Source: Bacteroidales bacterium
Lineage (GTDB): Bacteria; Bacteroidota; Bacteroidia; Bacteroidales; Muribaculaceae
Length of the DNA stretch: 51,359 nt
NCBI GenBank assembly: GCA_030531495.1
Contig: JAUNNJ010000007.1
Location: forward strand, 1-51,359
Reading direction: 5' to 3'
A program made the position numbers and the translations under genes. Shown piece by piece: positions 25,042 through 33,872 of the stretch. The notes under the pieces are model-generated. The model was not told where the DNA came from, did not search any database, and saw only the letters and a program-made list of their open reading frames with translations. Every line of letters starts with the position of its first letter. The stretch's first letter is position 1.

Positions 25042-25728
25042 TTAGCGTTTAGAGCGTGGAACGAGACGTTTGTTACCAAGCGAGTCGACTATGACTTCGA
25101 ATTCGCCGCTTTCTATTTTCTCCTTGATGATAGTGTCGCGCTCACTGCCAAGTGGGTCGAATTCCACAGTTTCAATTGAGCCATCGCCAATTGATACCAC
25201 AATCTTAGAGTTGAGGGCGGCCTTCGTGCCGGCTGCCACTGTGCGTCCGTTCACCTTCACAGCCATAATCAAACCTTGCATTTCGCTTGGAACGGTGTCG
25301 GTGGTCACATGTCGGAAACCGAGGGTCTTAAGTGTGGTCACACCATCGGTGCCAGCCATGTCGGTGATGTCTTTTGGAATTTCCACCTGTGGTGGATACA
25401 GACAGTTCATAGTCAGCAAAATCGGACGTGCAAATTTCACTGAAGATCCAGCATTAGGGCTTTGGTCGGTCACAACGCCTGGAGCATAGTCCTCGTTGTA
25501 AATAGAGTCGATGGTGTATGAGAGCCCAGCATCTTCCAAAATGTCGATAGCTTGGTCGATGAGTTTCCATCTCACGTCGGGCACCTTGGTTTGGTTGCCG
25601 TGATCGGTGAAGATATCTAATGAAATGTAGCCAGCGTAGAGGCAAGCTATAAGTGTAATGATTACCAGTAGGAAATTTGCCAGTACTGGATGCTTTTCTT
25701 TGAAGCTTATGAATGGGTTTTTGCTCAC
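25042..25728 (-). CDS. PASTA-domain membrane protein
   Basis: This 228-residue protein has an N-terminal membrane helix at about 16-36 (LANFLLVIITLIACLYAGYI) and two to three PASTA-like repeats outside (TKVPDVRWKLIDQAIDILED; VEIPKDITDMAGTDGVTTLK). PASTA domains bind muropeptide-like ligands in kinases and penicillin-binding proteins, but no kinase domain is present here. I recall similar PASTA/pseudouridine synthase pairs in other Bacteroidetes; why they are linked is not clear. Confidence 0.88.
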   Translation of the reverse strand: MSKNPFISFKEKHPVLANFLLVIITLIACLYAGYISLDIFTDHGNQTKVPDVRWKLIDQAIDILEDAGLSYTIDSIYNEDYAPGVVTDQSPNAGSSVKFARPILLTMNCLYPPQVEIPKDITDMAGTDGVTTLKTLGFRHVTTDTVPSEMQGLIMAVKVNGRTVAAGTKAALNSKIVVSIGDGSIETVEFDPLGSERDTIIKEKIESGEFEVIVDSLGNKRLVPRSKR

Positions 25729-25754
25729 TTTTCCTGAGTATTTAAATTAAAGTA

Positions 25755-25786
25755 CAAAGTTAATGTATTTCACTCGCTTATGCAAC
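25755..25786 (-). promoter_or_regulatory. Predicted promoter of the PASTA-pseudouridine synthase operon
   Basis: On the minus strand TAACTTTG (25762 to 25755) is a perfect -7 box, with GTTG (25786-25783) 20 bp upstream as the -33 element. The start of transcription would lie about 20 nt before the ATG at 25728. Confidence 0.6.
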
Positions 25787-25955
25787 AATTCCCCGCCGAA
25801 AAACATCACGCACTCGCCATCAAAAATTTAATAAATCCATTTTAATACAGCCCCTTATATGCTATGGGAAATTATTGTTTTATCGTTGCTTACCTATCTA
25901 TCCCTCAATCCAAATTATTTGTCAGCTTATGAAATAGATAGAGTTGGGTGCGAAA

Positions 25956-25987
25956 AAAGGCGGCTCTTTGGGTGAAGAACCGCCTTT
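25956..25987 (-). terminator. Intrinsic terminator after the first phosphodiesterase gene
   Basis: AAAGGCGG and CCGCCTTT flank an inner TCTT/AAGA stem. The minus-strand transcript runs from the stem into TTTTTT. It lies 24 nt past the stop at 26012. Confidence 0.85.
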
Positions 25988-26011
25988 GTGCGTATAGGGA
26001 TTATGATGGAA

Positions 26012-27946
26012 TTATTTCATCACTTTCTTTGATGCCTTGCTACCGTCGGTGTAGGTAGTAACCACGATGTTAACGCCTTCGAATGGGGTAGCGCTCTGCA
26101 TACCAGCGAGGTTGTAGTAGTTGATGCTCTTCACAGCCTTGCTGTTGTTGACATCTGTAACTGCTGTTGGTTGTGGCACGTATGGCTCGCCCACGTAAAC
26201 TTGGTATTTTGCATAGCCATTGCCCATGCAGTATTCATAGAGCCATGTGTGGTTTTCGTCGATTGGTTCAACTGCATACCATGCACCAGTGGTTGGGTTT
26301 GCACTGTAACCGCCTGTGCCAAGCACTGGTTGGGTAAAGATTGAAGCCTTGTTGGCGCTCATGTCCTTGATGGTGAAGCCGCCATTGTAGTTCGAGCCGC
26401 TGCTGTGGAGGAAGAGCTTGTGACCTGAGATGGTGAAGTAAGCACCGCCCACGCTGCTGTTGCGACCAGGAGCTGTGGTCGTGGCGCCGCTTGATACGTA
26501 GCCACCCTTGTCTTCCTTGTTGTAAAGGTAGTAGCCGTTGGCGCGAACTTGGTAGATGAAGTTTTGAGGGCCATTGATAGGGAAGATGATACCTGCTGTA
26601 GAAGCAGTGATGCTGAGGTTGCCAGAAGTAATCACTTCTTCCACTTTACCTTCCACAATCTTCACAGCATTCATCACGGTTTGTCCGTTAGGGAAGAAGT
26701 AAACGTAGCCGCCTGATTCGCTCATTACGTCGCCACTGGCAGTGATAAAGTTGGTCTGGCCAGGGTTGTTGAGTGAGAAGTTTACCTCGGTGCAGTCGTT
26801 AGCATCGCCACCACGGTAGATGAGCATCTTGTTAGGTGTCTTGGTGATGCCGTCGGCACGTTGGATAAGGTTGCCGGCGTCGTCAAAGCAGATACCGTGG
26901 CTGTTGGTTCCCTTACCGTTGAAAGCGTTAGGAATTTCACCTGTTTCGTCGTAGGTGATGAGTTCGCTTGTGGTGTAGTTGTTCACATAGAACACGCCAT
27001 TTTTCACAGCTGCCACTTGTGCGCTGTTGCGAGTTGATTCAGTTGCGACGCCAGAAGGGAAGTTTTCAGGCAAGTTTTTCATGTCGCGGCAATACATGAA
27101 AGCGGTGTCAACCTTCACTTCGAGAGGGTCGAGCACTGGTTCAATGTCGTTCCAGTCGATGTCGGCCAATTCAGGCATGTCGCTTGGCACGAGGTAGTCG
27201 CAAGTCATCATGGTCACGCCCATGCCGCCCACGCTCTTGTAGGTGGCGAGGCTGTTGACAGTCCATGCTGCCACTTCCATACCGAGGTCGTGATAACTCT
27301 TCACTGCGTAGATATCGAAATCGCCCACTTGAATGCTTGGGGTGAGATTCCATGTTTTGCACCATTCTTGAGCGCCGTTCCAACCAGTAGAGCAAAGGAA
27401 TTGACATTTAAATTCTGGATAGTTGGTCTTTACATATTCAAGTGAAGGCTTCATGCTGGTGAGAATCACCACCTTGTCGGCCATTCCCTTGTCCTTGATG
27501 AGCTTAGCCAAGCCAGGGAAGTTGCTCATGTCGTTGCTGTTGATACCAGTTGCCCACTTCAGCTCAATGACAGGAAACACATTTTTTTCTTTACAAATGT
27601 CGAGGTATTCTGCAATTGTGCAGATGTGGCCGGTGTAGGTCACGCCACCACGAGTTTGGGTGTAGGTTTCGGCTTGCAGTTGTGCGAGTGTTGCACTTGC
27701 CACGGTAAGGTTACCGCCTACAGCGTTTGTGGTTTCGTCGTGACTGATTACGTATTGGCCGTCGCTGGTGACGCGTACGTCGCATTCAAGGCCATCAAAA
27801 TGATAGAAATCGGCACCGTTGCGGAAGGCTTCTTCTGTGTTCATCACACCCTTGTAACTACCGCGGTGTCCCACGAATTTAGGCTTCCAAGCCCAAGCTT
27901 GTCCCACTACCAGAGACATTGCCAAAATGAGTAATAATTTTCTCAT
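26012..27946 (-). CDS. Secreted glycerophosphodiester phosphodiesterase with C-terminal sorting-type tail
   Basis: This 644-residue exported protein (signal peptide to about A19) starts with a GDPD TIM barrel at about 22-265: GHRG (H27, R28), NTEEAF, LECDVRV (E54, D56) and ISHDE (H69). Such enzymes cleave glycerophosphodiesters to glycerol-3-phosphate and an alcohol. Residues 280-590 form a second, propeller-like domain (ITASGDVMSESGGYVYFFPNG) of unknown role. The last 45 residues (INYYNLAGMQS..., GVNIVVTTYTDGS) resemble a C-terminal surface-sorting or anchoring module. It is a clear paralogue of the protein at 31876-33819, which ends in a dockerin-like module instead. Confidence 0.88.
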   Translation of the reverse strand: MRKLLLILAMSLVVGQAWAWKPKFVGHRGSYKGVMNTEEAFRNGADFYHFDGLECDVRVTSDGQYVISHDETTNAVGGNLTVASATLAQLQAETYTQTRGGVTYTGHICTIAEYLDICKEKNVFPVIELKWATGINSNDMSNFPGLAKLIKDKGMADKVVILTSMKPSLEYVKTNYPEFKCQFLCSTGWNGAQEWCKTWNLTPSIQVGDFDIYAVKSYHDLGMEVAAWTVNSLATYKSVGGMGVTMMTCDYLVPSDMPELADIDWNDIEPVLDPLEVKVDTAFMYCRDMKNLPENFPSGVATESTRNSAQVAAVKNGVFYVNNYTTSELITYDETGEIPNAFNGKGTNSHGICFDDAGNLIQRADGITKTPNKMLIYRGGDANDCTEVNFSLNNPGQTNFITASGDVMSESGGYVYFFPNGQTVMNAVKIVEGKVEEVITSGNLSITASTAGIIFPINGPQNFIYQVRANGYYLYNKEDKGGYVSSGATTTAPGRNSSVGGAYFTISGHKLFLHSSGSNYNGGFTIKDMSANKASIFTQPVLGTGGYSANPTTGAWYAVEPIDENHTWLYEYCMGNGYAKYQVYVGEPYVPQPTAVTDVNNSKAVKSINYYNLAGMQSATPFEGVNIVVTTYTDGSKASKKVMK

Positions 27947-28002
27947 GATGTTAATGGTTTAGTTGTATTAGTAGATGATTGAATTAGTATATTAAGTTAA
28001 TG

Positions 28003-28033
28003 CGAAGTTAGTGAAAATTCTTCAACACGCAAA
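28003..28033 (-). promoter_or_regulatory. Predicted promoter of the first phosphodiesterase gene
   Basis: On the minus strand TTTG (28033-28030), 19 bp, then TAACTTCG (28010 to 28003), one mismatch to TAnnTTTG. The transcription start would be about 50 nt upstream of the ATG at 27946. Confidence 0.5.
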
Positions 28034-28054
28034 GCAAAAAGATAATAAAAAAGC

Positions 28055-28083
28055 GACGCCCCCGAAATTATTTCGAGAGCGTC
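28055..28083 (-). terminator. Intrinsic terminator after the S9 peptidase gene
   Basis: GACGC/GCGTC outer and CGAAA/TTTCG inner stems form a hairpin that reads into TTTTTTATTA on the minus strand, about 80 nt past the peptidase stop. Confidence 0.75.
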
Positions 28084-28163
28084 AGCTTGGGTTATTTTTT
28101 TGTCGAGAAAATAGAGAAATTGAGAAGCCGAAAAATCTAATTTCTAATTTCTAATCTCTATCA

Positions 28164-30197
28164 TCACTTCTTCAGCCATTCGTCGAGCCAACGGAAGTAT
28201 TCGCGTTGCCAGAGAATGCTGTTTTGTGGTTTAGTCACCCAGTGGCATTCGCTTGGGAAGAGCACCATGCGAGCAGGGATGCCACGCATCTTGGCAGCAT
28301 TGAATGCTTGCATAGTTTGGCTGTAAGAGATGCGGAAGTCGTTTTCACCGGTCACCACGAGAATAGGAGTGTCCCAGTTCTGAACATAGTTCTTAGGGTC
28401 GGCTTCACGATAGCTCTTCATAGCCACTTCGTTGTCCTTTTCCCAAGGTGCGCCGCCGAGATCCCAGTTCACAAACCACATTTCTTCGGTTTCGCAGTAT
28501 TGTGCGCGAAGGTCGAAGATACCAGCATGTGAAAGGAAGCAAGCGAAACGCTTCTGATGGTTACCGGCCAACCAGTAAACTGAATAGCCGCCAAAACTTG
28601 CACCCACAGCACCCATGTGGTCGCCGTCGATGTATGGCTTTTCTTTCATGAAGTCGGCTGCACTGAGGTAGTCCTTCATACACTGGCCAGCGTAGTCGCC
28701 CGAAATTTGTGCATTCCATTCGGTGCCGAAGCCTGGCAGACCGCGGCGGTTAGGAGCGATTACCACATAGCCGTTTTCAGCCATGATGCGAAGATTCCAA
28801 CGGTAGCTCCAGAATTGGCTTACAGGAGATTGTGGGCCGCCTTCGCAGAAGAGCAGAGATGGGTATTTCTTGTTAGGGTCGAAGTTTGGTGGGAGAAGCA
28901 CCCAAGTGGTCATCATCTTACCGTCGGTGGTAGGAATCATCACCTTTTCGCACTTCACGTCGCCAAGAGTGTTCATGATTGGGGCTGTAACGTTTGAGAG
29001 TTTCACTGGATCTTTACCCACCTTGAAACTGTACACTTCGTTTGGCTCGAGGAATGAGTGGCGGCAAGTGACAAGTAGGTCTTTGCCAGCGAACTGAAGG
29101 CCGTCGTAGTCATATTGGCCACCAGCCACTTGTTCCACCTTGCGGCTCTTTACTTCCATGCGGAAGATAGGCATAGTGCCTTGATAAGCGCAGATGAAGT
29201 AGATGTATTTTTCGTCGGGCGACCAAGTGATAAAGTCCACACTGTAGTCCCAGTCGGCAGTCAGGTCCACCTTCTTGCCACCATCGAGCAGGAAGATACG
29301 GTTCTTGTCGGCTTCGTAGCCATCATGCTCCATTGAGAGCCAAGCAATTTTACCGCTCTTCGACACGATAGGGTTGTTGTCGTAGCCCATCATGCCTTCG
29401 GTAAGATTCTTGGTGTTGCCAGTGGCGATGTCGTATTGATAGAGGTCGCTATTGGTGCTCACAGCGTAGTCCTTGCCGGTTTTCTTGCGGCACACATAGA
29501 TGATGCTCTTGCTGTCGGGGAGCCAAGCCAGTTGCTCAACGCCACCCCAAGGACGCATAGGCGATTCAAATTGAGTGCCTTCAAGCACATCCTTCACGCC
29601 AGTCACCTCTTCGCCATTGAAATCGGCAACGAAAGGATGAGGAATTTCTGCGGTCCATTCGTTCCAGTGGCGATACATCAAATCATCGATGATGCGGCCA
29701 TCGGTCTTCTGAAGGTCGGGATAGCGGTCTTGAGTGGTTTGACCATATTTCACAGTCGATACGATAATCACTTTCTTTTCATCTGGACTGAGGGTGAAGC
29801 CTTCAATGTCCTTTTCCATGTTGGAAACGCACTTGCGGCCAGTGCCATCGGCGTTCATCACCCACATTTGGTTCACACCGTCGGCGTTAGGGTAGGCGAA
29901 AGCAATCTTCTTACCGCCATCCATCCACACAGCGTTGGTTTCGCTCTTTTCGGTGTTGGTAAGTTGCACAGCATTCTTGCCGTCAACATCCATTACCCAC
30001 AACTCGCGGTTGCTCTTGTTTTGCTCGATGTTAGGAGTGCTAACACCGTAAAGCACTTTCTTGCCGTCGGGCGACACCTGAGCATCGCTCACGCGACCGA
30101 GCGAGTTGAGCAATTCAGGCGTAAACTTTGCAGCAGAAGCGCCTGTAGCCGTTACAGCCATCAATGAAGCCATAATCAGAGGTTTTACAAAATTCAT
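28164..30197 (-). CDS. Exported S9-family (DPP5-like) prolyl oligopeptidase
   Basis: This 677-residue periplasmic peptidase has a signal peptide (MNFVKPLIMASLMAVTATGASA), an N-terminal beta-propeller built from WD40/PD40-like blades (VSPDGKKVLYGVS, LSPDEKKVIIVS, WSPDEKYIYFIC), and a C-terminal alpha/beta hydrolase domain. The catalytic triad is S534 (GASFGGY), D620 (GENDFRIS) and H652 (SECHWV). Enzymes of this group remove dipeptides from peptides imported by proteolytic Bacteroidales. The ATG at 30197 is preferred over one 81 bp upstream, as it puts the signal peptide first. Single gene with its own promoter and terminator. Confidence 0.92.
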   Translation of the reverse strand: MNFVKPLIMASLMAVTATGASAAKFTPELLNSLGRVSDAQVSPDGKKVLYGVSTPNIEQNKSNRELWVMDVDGKNAVQLTNTEKSETNAVWMDGGKKIAFAYPNADGVNQMWVMNADGTGRKCVSNMEKDIEGFTLSPDEKKVIIVSTVKYGQTTQDRYPDLQKTDGRIIDDLMYRHWNEWTAEIPHPFVADFNGEEVTGVKDVLEGTQFESPMRPWGGVEQLAWLPDSKSIIYVCRKKTGKDYAVSTNSDLYQYDIATGNTKNLTEGMMGYDNNPIVSKSGKIAWLSMEHDGYEADKNRIFLLDGGKKVDLTADWDYSVDFITWSPDEKYIYFICAYQGTMPIFRMEVKSRKVEQVAGGQYDYDGLQFAGKDLLVTCRHSFLEPNEVYSFKVGKDPVKLSNVTAPIMNTLGDVKCEKVMIPTTDGKMMTTWVLLPPNFDPNKKYPSLLFCEGGPQSPVSQFWSYRWNLRIMAENGYVVIAPNRRGLPGFGTEWNAQISGDYAGQCMKDYLSAADFMKEKPYIDGDHMGAVGASFGGYSVYWLAGNHQKRFACFLSHAGIFDLRAQYCETEEMWFVNWDLGGAPWEKDNEVAMKSYREADPKNYVQNWDTPILVVTGENDFRISYSQTMQAFNAAKMRGIPARMVLFPSECHWVTKPQNSILWQREYFRWLDEWLKK

Positions 30198-30247
30198 AAA
30201 TCTTTGTTTTATTGTTATTATATTGAATTTCAAATTGAAATAATATG

Positions 30248-30279
30248 CAAAGTTAGCAAAAAATTGCCACATAATCAAC
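30248..30279 (-). promoter_or_regulatory. Predicted promoter of the S9 peptidase gene
   Basis: On the minus strand GTTG (30279-30276), 20 bp, then TAACTTTG (30255 to 30248), a perfect -7 box. The start of transcription would lie about 45 nt before the ATG at 30197. Confidence 0.6.
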
Positions 30280-30320
30280 CGTCATCCCCACTGTTGACTA
30301 TCGACAGGGCATGTATGATT

Positions 30321-31196
30321 TTAAACGTGAGGAATGTTTTCCCAATATGGTCGCAGTATTTCTTGTATGTAAGTCGCAACCTCAGTAAAAGAAAGGTTGG
30401 TAGTCTTTGTTATTTTCTTGATATAGGCCTGCCACTTGATTTGCATTTGCTGATTCTCTGGAAACTCTTGGCGGAAGAACATCGTGTTGGCATCGAAAGA
30501 TGTGTGCCGATTCATAAATGTGCGTATGACAGCTTCTTGAAGTATATTTGCATCATATTGCTCATTGTTTAGAATCGTGAAAAGGTCGTAATAATCCTTC
30601 ATTCTGCTGCTTTGGTCAGCCAAATCAACAACAGCATGTAGCTTTTCAGCAATTACTGTCTCAAGTGAATAGGCAAGGATGCTGACATTGGGCAAATGTT
30701 CAAGTAGAATAGGGTAGTCGAGATTCACGGGGCTTGGAGTAATCACATCGCCAAAACCTATATCCATAGTCATCACTTGTGCGATGGTGTCCATGCTCAC
30801 TGGTATGCTAAGTCTGACACCATGATAATCCCTTAGTTCAGTGATATTCCGGGCTGTAATGTTTGTTGCATCAAAGTTTACCCCGTCCTCTATACATACA
30901 ATTGAACAAATCTCTTTAAATGCTTCAGCAATCGATGAACTGTCATTGTTGATGTTGTTGCCAAGAAAATCGATATCTAATGTAGGACGCGCCACAAAGC
31001 GCTCGTAGGCATACATCAAAGCGCCTCCTTTTAAGTAGAAGTTTTCACGGAAGCGGGTTTGGGAAATGCGATATAGCAGACGCTCGTGAAAATAGCGAGT
31101 TAGTACGGTTTGGTAGAAGACGTTCTCTTCTTTTGCTATATTAAATAGTTTGCTGCGGATTGATTTTCCGTAGTTCTTGATATCGTCTTTGCTCAT
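30321..31196 (-). CDS. abiEii: AbiEii-type nucleotidyltransferase toxin
   Basis: This 291-residue protein of the AbiEii/AbiGii family is the toxin half of a type IV toxin-antitoxin system known for abortive phage resistance. Nucleotidyltransferase motifs are visible: FYLKGGALMYAYERF and RPTLDIDFLG (near 52-80), the lysine of VIAEKLHAVVD, and SSRMKDYYDLFTIL. The ATG overlaps the antitoxin stop by 4 bp. The pair sits between the S9 peptidase gene and the second phosphodiesterase gene, as an accessory insertion would. Confidence 0.88.
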   Translation of the reverse strand: MSKDDIKNYGKSIRSKLFNIAKEENVFYQTVLTRYFHERLLYRISQTRFRENFYLKGGALMYAYERFVARPTLDIDFLGNNINNDSSSIAEAFKEICSIVCIEDGVNFDATNITARNITELRDYHGVRLSIPVSMDTIAQVMTMDIGFGDVITPSPVNLDYPILLEHLPNVSILAYSLETVIAEKLHAVVDLADQSSRMKDYYDLFTILNNEQYDANILQEAVIRTFMNRHTSFDANTMFFRQEFPENQQMQIKWQAYIKKITKTTNLSFTEVATYIQEILRPYWENIPHV

Positions 31197-31756
31197 AGTT
31201 TTATTAATAGAAATTTTTCAAGGATATTTGCGACGCGCAGTAGTCGGGCATAATCCATAAGTTTGCTTATGTTTCGGTCACGGCGCTCAAGATAGTTGTT
31301 GATTATCTCTGCACAAATGTCCATACCAGTCTTGTTGCGGAATTTCACGGCGTCACATACACAACGTTCTACATCATAAATACGGAAAGTGTATCCATCT
31401 ATTGTGATTGTTGTCGCTCCAATATTCAGGATATTTTCAGTGATTCTGTGCAACTCAATTTTTGGAAAAGATGGAGGGACAACTTTCCTGTCTCTTTTGA
31501 TGGCGACATGATATGCTTGAGGAATGGAGGTGGTTAGTCCATGGATGCTCCATGCCGACCAAAGGCAGATGATACCATTTGGAACAATCGTTTCAATATC
31601 GATCATGTTTCCGCTGAGTTGCTCATCTGTTGCGTAAACACCTCGGCGAACTTGTGTGAGTTCCCCATTACGGACACTTTTTAGCAACTTGTAGTAGGCT
31701 GTGCGTCCTTGCTCTTTAACTGCAGCAGATGAGATATAGGTGTTGTTTTCTTTCAT
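31193..31756 (-). CDS. abiEi: AbiEi-type antitoxin, transcriptional regulator
   Basis: This 187-residue antitoxin partner of AbiEii has an N-terminal winged-helix region (YISSAAVKEQGRTAYYKLLKSVRNGELTQVRRGVYA split around residues 8-42), the usual 'G-L-x-R-x-R-R-G-x-Y' type strand, and a C-terminal domain (YDVERCVCDAVKFRNKTGMDI). In studied AbiE systems the antitoxin represses its own promoter by binding inverted repeats and does not need to bind the toxin. Inverted repeats are present here just upstream. Confidence 0.87.
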   Translation of the reverse strand: MKENNTYISSAAVKEQGRTAYYKLLKSVRNGELTQVRRGVYATDEQLSGNMIDIETIVPNGIICLWSAWSIHGLTTSIPQAYHVAIKRDRKVVPPSFPKIELHRITENILNIGATTITIDGYTFRIYDVERCVCDAVKFRNKTGMDICAEIINNYLERRDRNISKLMDYARLLRVANILEKFLLIKL

Positions 31757-31770
31757 TGTTGTTTAAAATA

Positions 31771-31805
31771 TGGTACAAATATACCACAAATATTTTAAAT
31801 TGTGG
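31771..31805 (-). promoter_or_regulatory. abiE promoter with operator-like inverted repeats
   Basis: TATATTTG on the minus strand (31783 to 31776) is a perfect -7 box, about 12-20 nt before the antitoxin ATG. Two inverted repeats cover it: TGGTA/TACCA (31771-31775 and 31782-31786) over the -7 box, and CCACAA/TTGTGG (31784-31789 and 31800-31805) in the spacer. No good -33 box is seen. Negative autoregulation by the antitoxin is known for the family and inferred here. Confidence 0.55.
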
Positions 31806-31823
31806 TCATTTTGTACAAAAAAA

Positions 31824-31853
31824 GCAACTGAGAGGGTGGTGCCTCCCAGTTGC
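31824..31853 (-). terminator. Intrinsic terminator after the second phosphodiesterase gene
   Basis: GCAACTG (31824-31830) pairs with CAGTTGC (31847-31853), with an inner GAGG/CCTC stem after one mismatch. The minus-strand transcript then enters seven T's (31823-31817). It lies 23 nt past the stop and insulates the abiE promoter. Confidence 0.88.
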
Positions 31854-31875
31854 TGAAGATGTATCGATATTTGCT

Positions 31876-33819
31876 TTATTGTGCGAGGATGAGGTTGATG
31901 AGGGCGGTGACGTCGCTCACATTCACTGCACCGTCGGCGTTCAGGTCGCAGATGTTGTCGGGATGGTCGGCTGTGCCGAGAATTTTGTTGATGAGGGCTG
32001 TCACATCGCTCACATTCACTTCTCCGTCGGCATTGATGTCGCCTTTTGTGGAAGGGGAAATCGGTTCGCCAACATAGAGTTGGTATTTAGCGTAACCCAA
32101 TCCCATGGTGTAAACGTAGAGGTAGCAGTGGTTGTCATCGATAGGTTCAATGTTGTAGAAACTGCCCGTAGAGAGGTTGGCTGACAGACCGCCATTGCCA
32201 AAATCGTCTACATTCAACACGTCTATCTGGTCGCTCGTCAAGTCCTTGATGGTAAAGCCTCCGTTGTAGTTGGCGCTTGATGGGTGAATGAAGAGCGTAT
32301 GGCCAGCCAAGTGGAATTGCATACAGCCCATGCTGGTGTTGCGGGCAGGAGCATAGAGTCCGCTATTGCCGGTGATGTATTCTCCGCTGTCGGCTTTCTC
32401 GTAGCGATAAATGCCTGATGTGCGCATCTGGTAGATGAAGTGGTCCGGGTCGTCGTCGAGTGGCACTATCAGCCCTGTGTTCATACCGGTGGCGCTCAGT
32501 GTGCCGCTGGCTGTGGTGTTCACATATGCACCATTGGCAATTTTCACGATATTGGCACAGGTTTGCCCCTTTGAGTAGAAATAGATATGACCGCCAGTTT
32601 CGCTCATCACATCACCGCTGGCACTGATAAAATAGGTTTGTCCATTGTTGAGCAGGGTGAAATCGACGGGAATGGCTGTGGTGCTGCCTTTGGGATAGAT
32701 GACCAGTTTTGAAGGGGTGGTGGTCATACTGTCGGCACGTACGATTAGGTTGCCTGCGAAATCGGTGCAGATGCCGGTGCCGTTGGTGCCTGCAAACTTG
32801 CTTTCTTCTCGTCCCTTTGCCCCGAATGCCAGCATTGTGTGAGTTTTGCAGTCGTTGGTGTAGATAATCCCGTCAACCACAGCTGCTTGCATGGCAGTGT
32901 TGAAAGTGCCATTCTTAACATTTCGGTTTGGGAAATTCTCGGGCAAATTGCCTTTGTATTGCGAAAAACTGTAGATGGTGTCGGCTTTCAGCACCACAGG
33001 GTCGGGAATGTCGCCAATGTGACTCCAATCGATACTGTCAAGTTCTGGCATCTCGTTGGGGCGTAGATAGTTGCAAGTCATCATATACACGCCCATATTG
33101 CCGTATTTCTTGTAATTGGCTTCTGTGTCAACTGTCCACATAGCCACCTTCAGTCCGTAGCGGCGGAAAGTGTTCACAGTTTCGATATTGAAATCGCCAG
33201 CCTGTATGCTTGGATTGGCCTTTTGAACTCTGCACCAACCCTCATTGCTCGCCCAATTGGTGGAGCAGAGCCATTGGCATTGGAATTGCGGATAGTTTTT
33301 GTGAATATATTCCACCGATTTTTGCATACTTGTAAGGAACACCACCTTTTCGGAAAGGCCTTTTTCGGTGACAAGTGCAGCAAGGCGCGGGAAATTGCTC
33401 ATATCGCTGTTGTTGAGTCCAGTGGCCCATTTCAACTCGATGACGGGAAAGGCATTTTTCTCGTTGCAGATGTCGAGGTATTCTGCAATTGTACAGATGT
33501 GGCCAGTGTAGGTCACGCCGCCACGGGTTTGCGTGTAGGTTTCGGCTTGCAACTCTGCAAAAGTTGCATTTGCCACGGTGAGATTGCCTCCAAGGCGGTT
33601 GGTGGTTTCATCGTGGCTGATGACAAAAACACCGTCCTTAGTGACGCGCACGTCGCATTCAAGACCAGCGTAGCCATATTCATCGACACCTTGGCGGAAT
33701 GCTTCTGCCGTGTTTTCTACGCCGCGATAGCAACCGCGGTGGCCCACAAAAATCGGCTTCCAGGCCCATGCTTGAATGCTGAGGCAAATTAATGCTGTTA
33801 GTAGTGTAAATCTTTTCAT
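31876..33819 (-). CDS. Secreted glycerophosphodiester phosphodiesterase with dockerin-like C-terminus
   Basis: This 647-residue exported protein is paralogous to the one at 26012-27946 over the GDPD barrel (VGHRGCYRG, LECDVRVTKDG, VISHDET) and the propeller-like middle (ISASGDVMSETGGHIYFY). The tail differs: it carries two calcium-loop repeats (DINADGEVNVSDVTALINKI and DLNADGAVNVSDVTALINLI), a type I dockerin-like pair. Dockerin-like modules are widespread in gut Bacteroidales without recognised cohesins, so their partner is unclear. The gene has its own promoter and terminator. Confidence 0.88.
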   Translation of the reverse strand: MKRFTLLTALICLSIQAWAWKPIFVGHRGCYRGVENTAEAFRQGVDEYGYAGLECDVRVTKDGVFVISHDETTNRLGGNLTVANATFAELQAETYTQTRGGVTYTGHICTIAEYLDICNEKNAFPVIELKWATGLNNSDMSNFPRLAALVTEKGLSEKVVFLTSMQKSVEYIHKNYPQFQCQWLCSTNWASNEGWCRVQKANPSIQAGDFNIETVNTFRRYGLKVAMWTVDTEANYKKYGNMGVYMMTCNYLRPNEMPELDSIDWSHIGDIPDPVVLKADTIYSFSQYKGNLPENFPNRNVKNGTFNTAMQAAVVDGIIYTNDCKTHTMLAFGAKGREESKFAGTNGTGICTDFAGNLIVRADSMTTTPSKLVIYPKGSTTAIPVDFTLLNNGQTYFISASGDVMSETGGHIYFYSKGQTCANIVKIANGAYVNTTASGTLSATGMNTGLIVPLDDDPDHFIYQMRTSGIYRYEKADSGEYITGNSGLYAPARNTSMGCMQFHLAGHTLFIHPSSANYNGGFTIKDLTSDQIDVLNVDDFGNGGLSANLSTGSFYNIEPIDDNHCYLYVYTMGLGYAKYQLYVGEPISPSTKGDINADGEVNVSDVTALINKILGTADHPDNICDLNADGAVNVSDVTALINLILAQ

Positions 33820-33841
33820 TGGTTAAAATAATTAAGCACCA

Positions 33842-33872
33842 CAAATTTACAAAAAAAGCAAGAACCCGCAAA
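33842..33872 (-). promoter_or_regulatory. Promoter of the second phosphodiesterase gene, inside the upstream terminator
   Basis: On the minus strand TTTG (33872-33869), 19 bp, then TAAATTTG (33849 to 33842): a full consensus match, about 20 nt before the ATG at 33819. The -33 box lies in the terminator hairpin of the preceding gene. Confidence 0.68.

Noticed and set aside
25838..25860. Sequence resembling one end of the MITE-like element (complement of AAGGGGCTGTATTAAAAT)
   Set aside because: Only one end is present, with no partner or palindrome nearby, so it could be a solo relic or chance. Not enough to annotate as an element.
28137..28157. Three CTAATTT-like 7-bp tandem units between the peptidase stop and its terminator
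   Set aside because: Very short and AT-rich; easily produced by chance or slippage and without an evident role.
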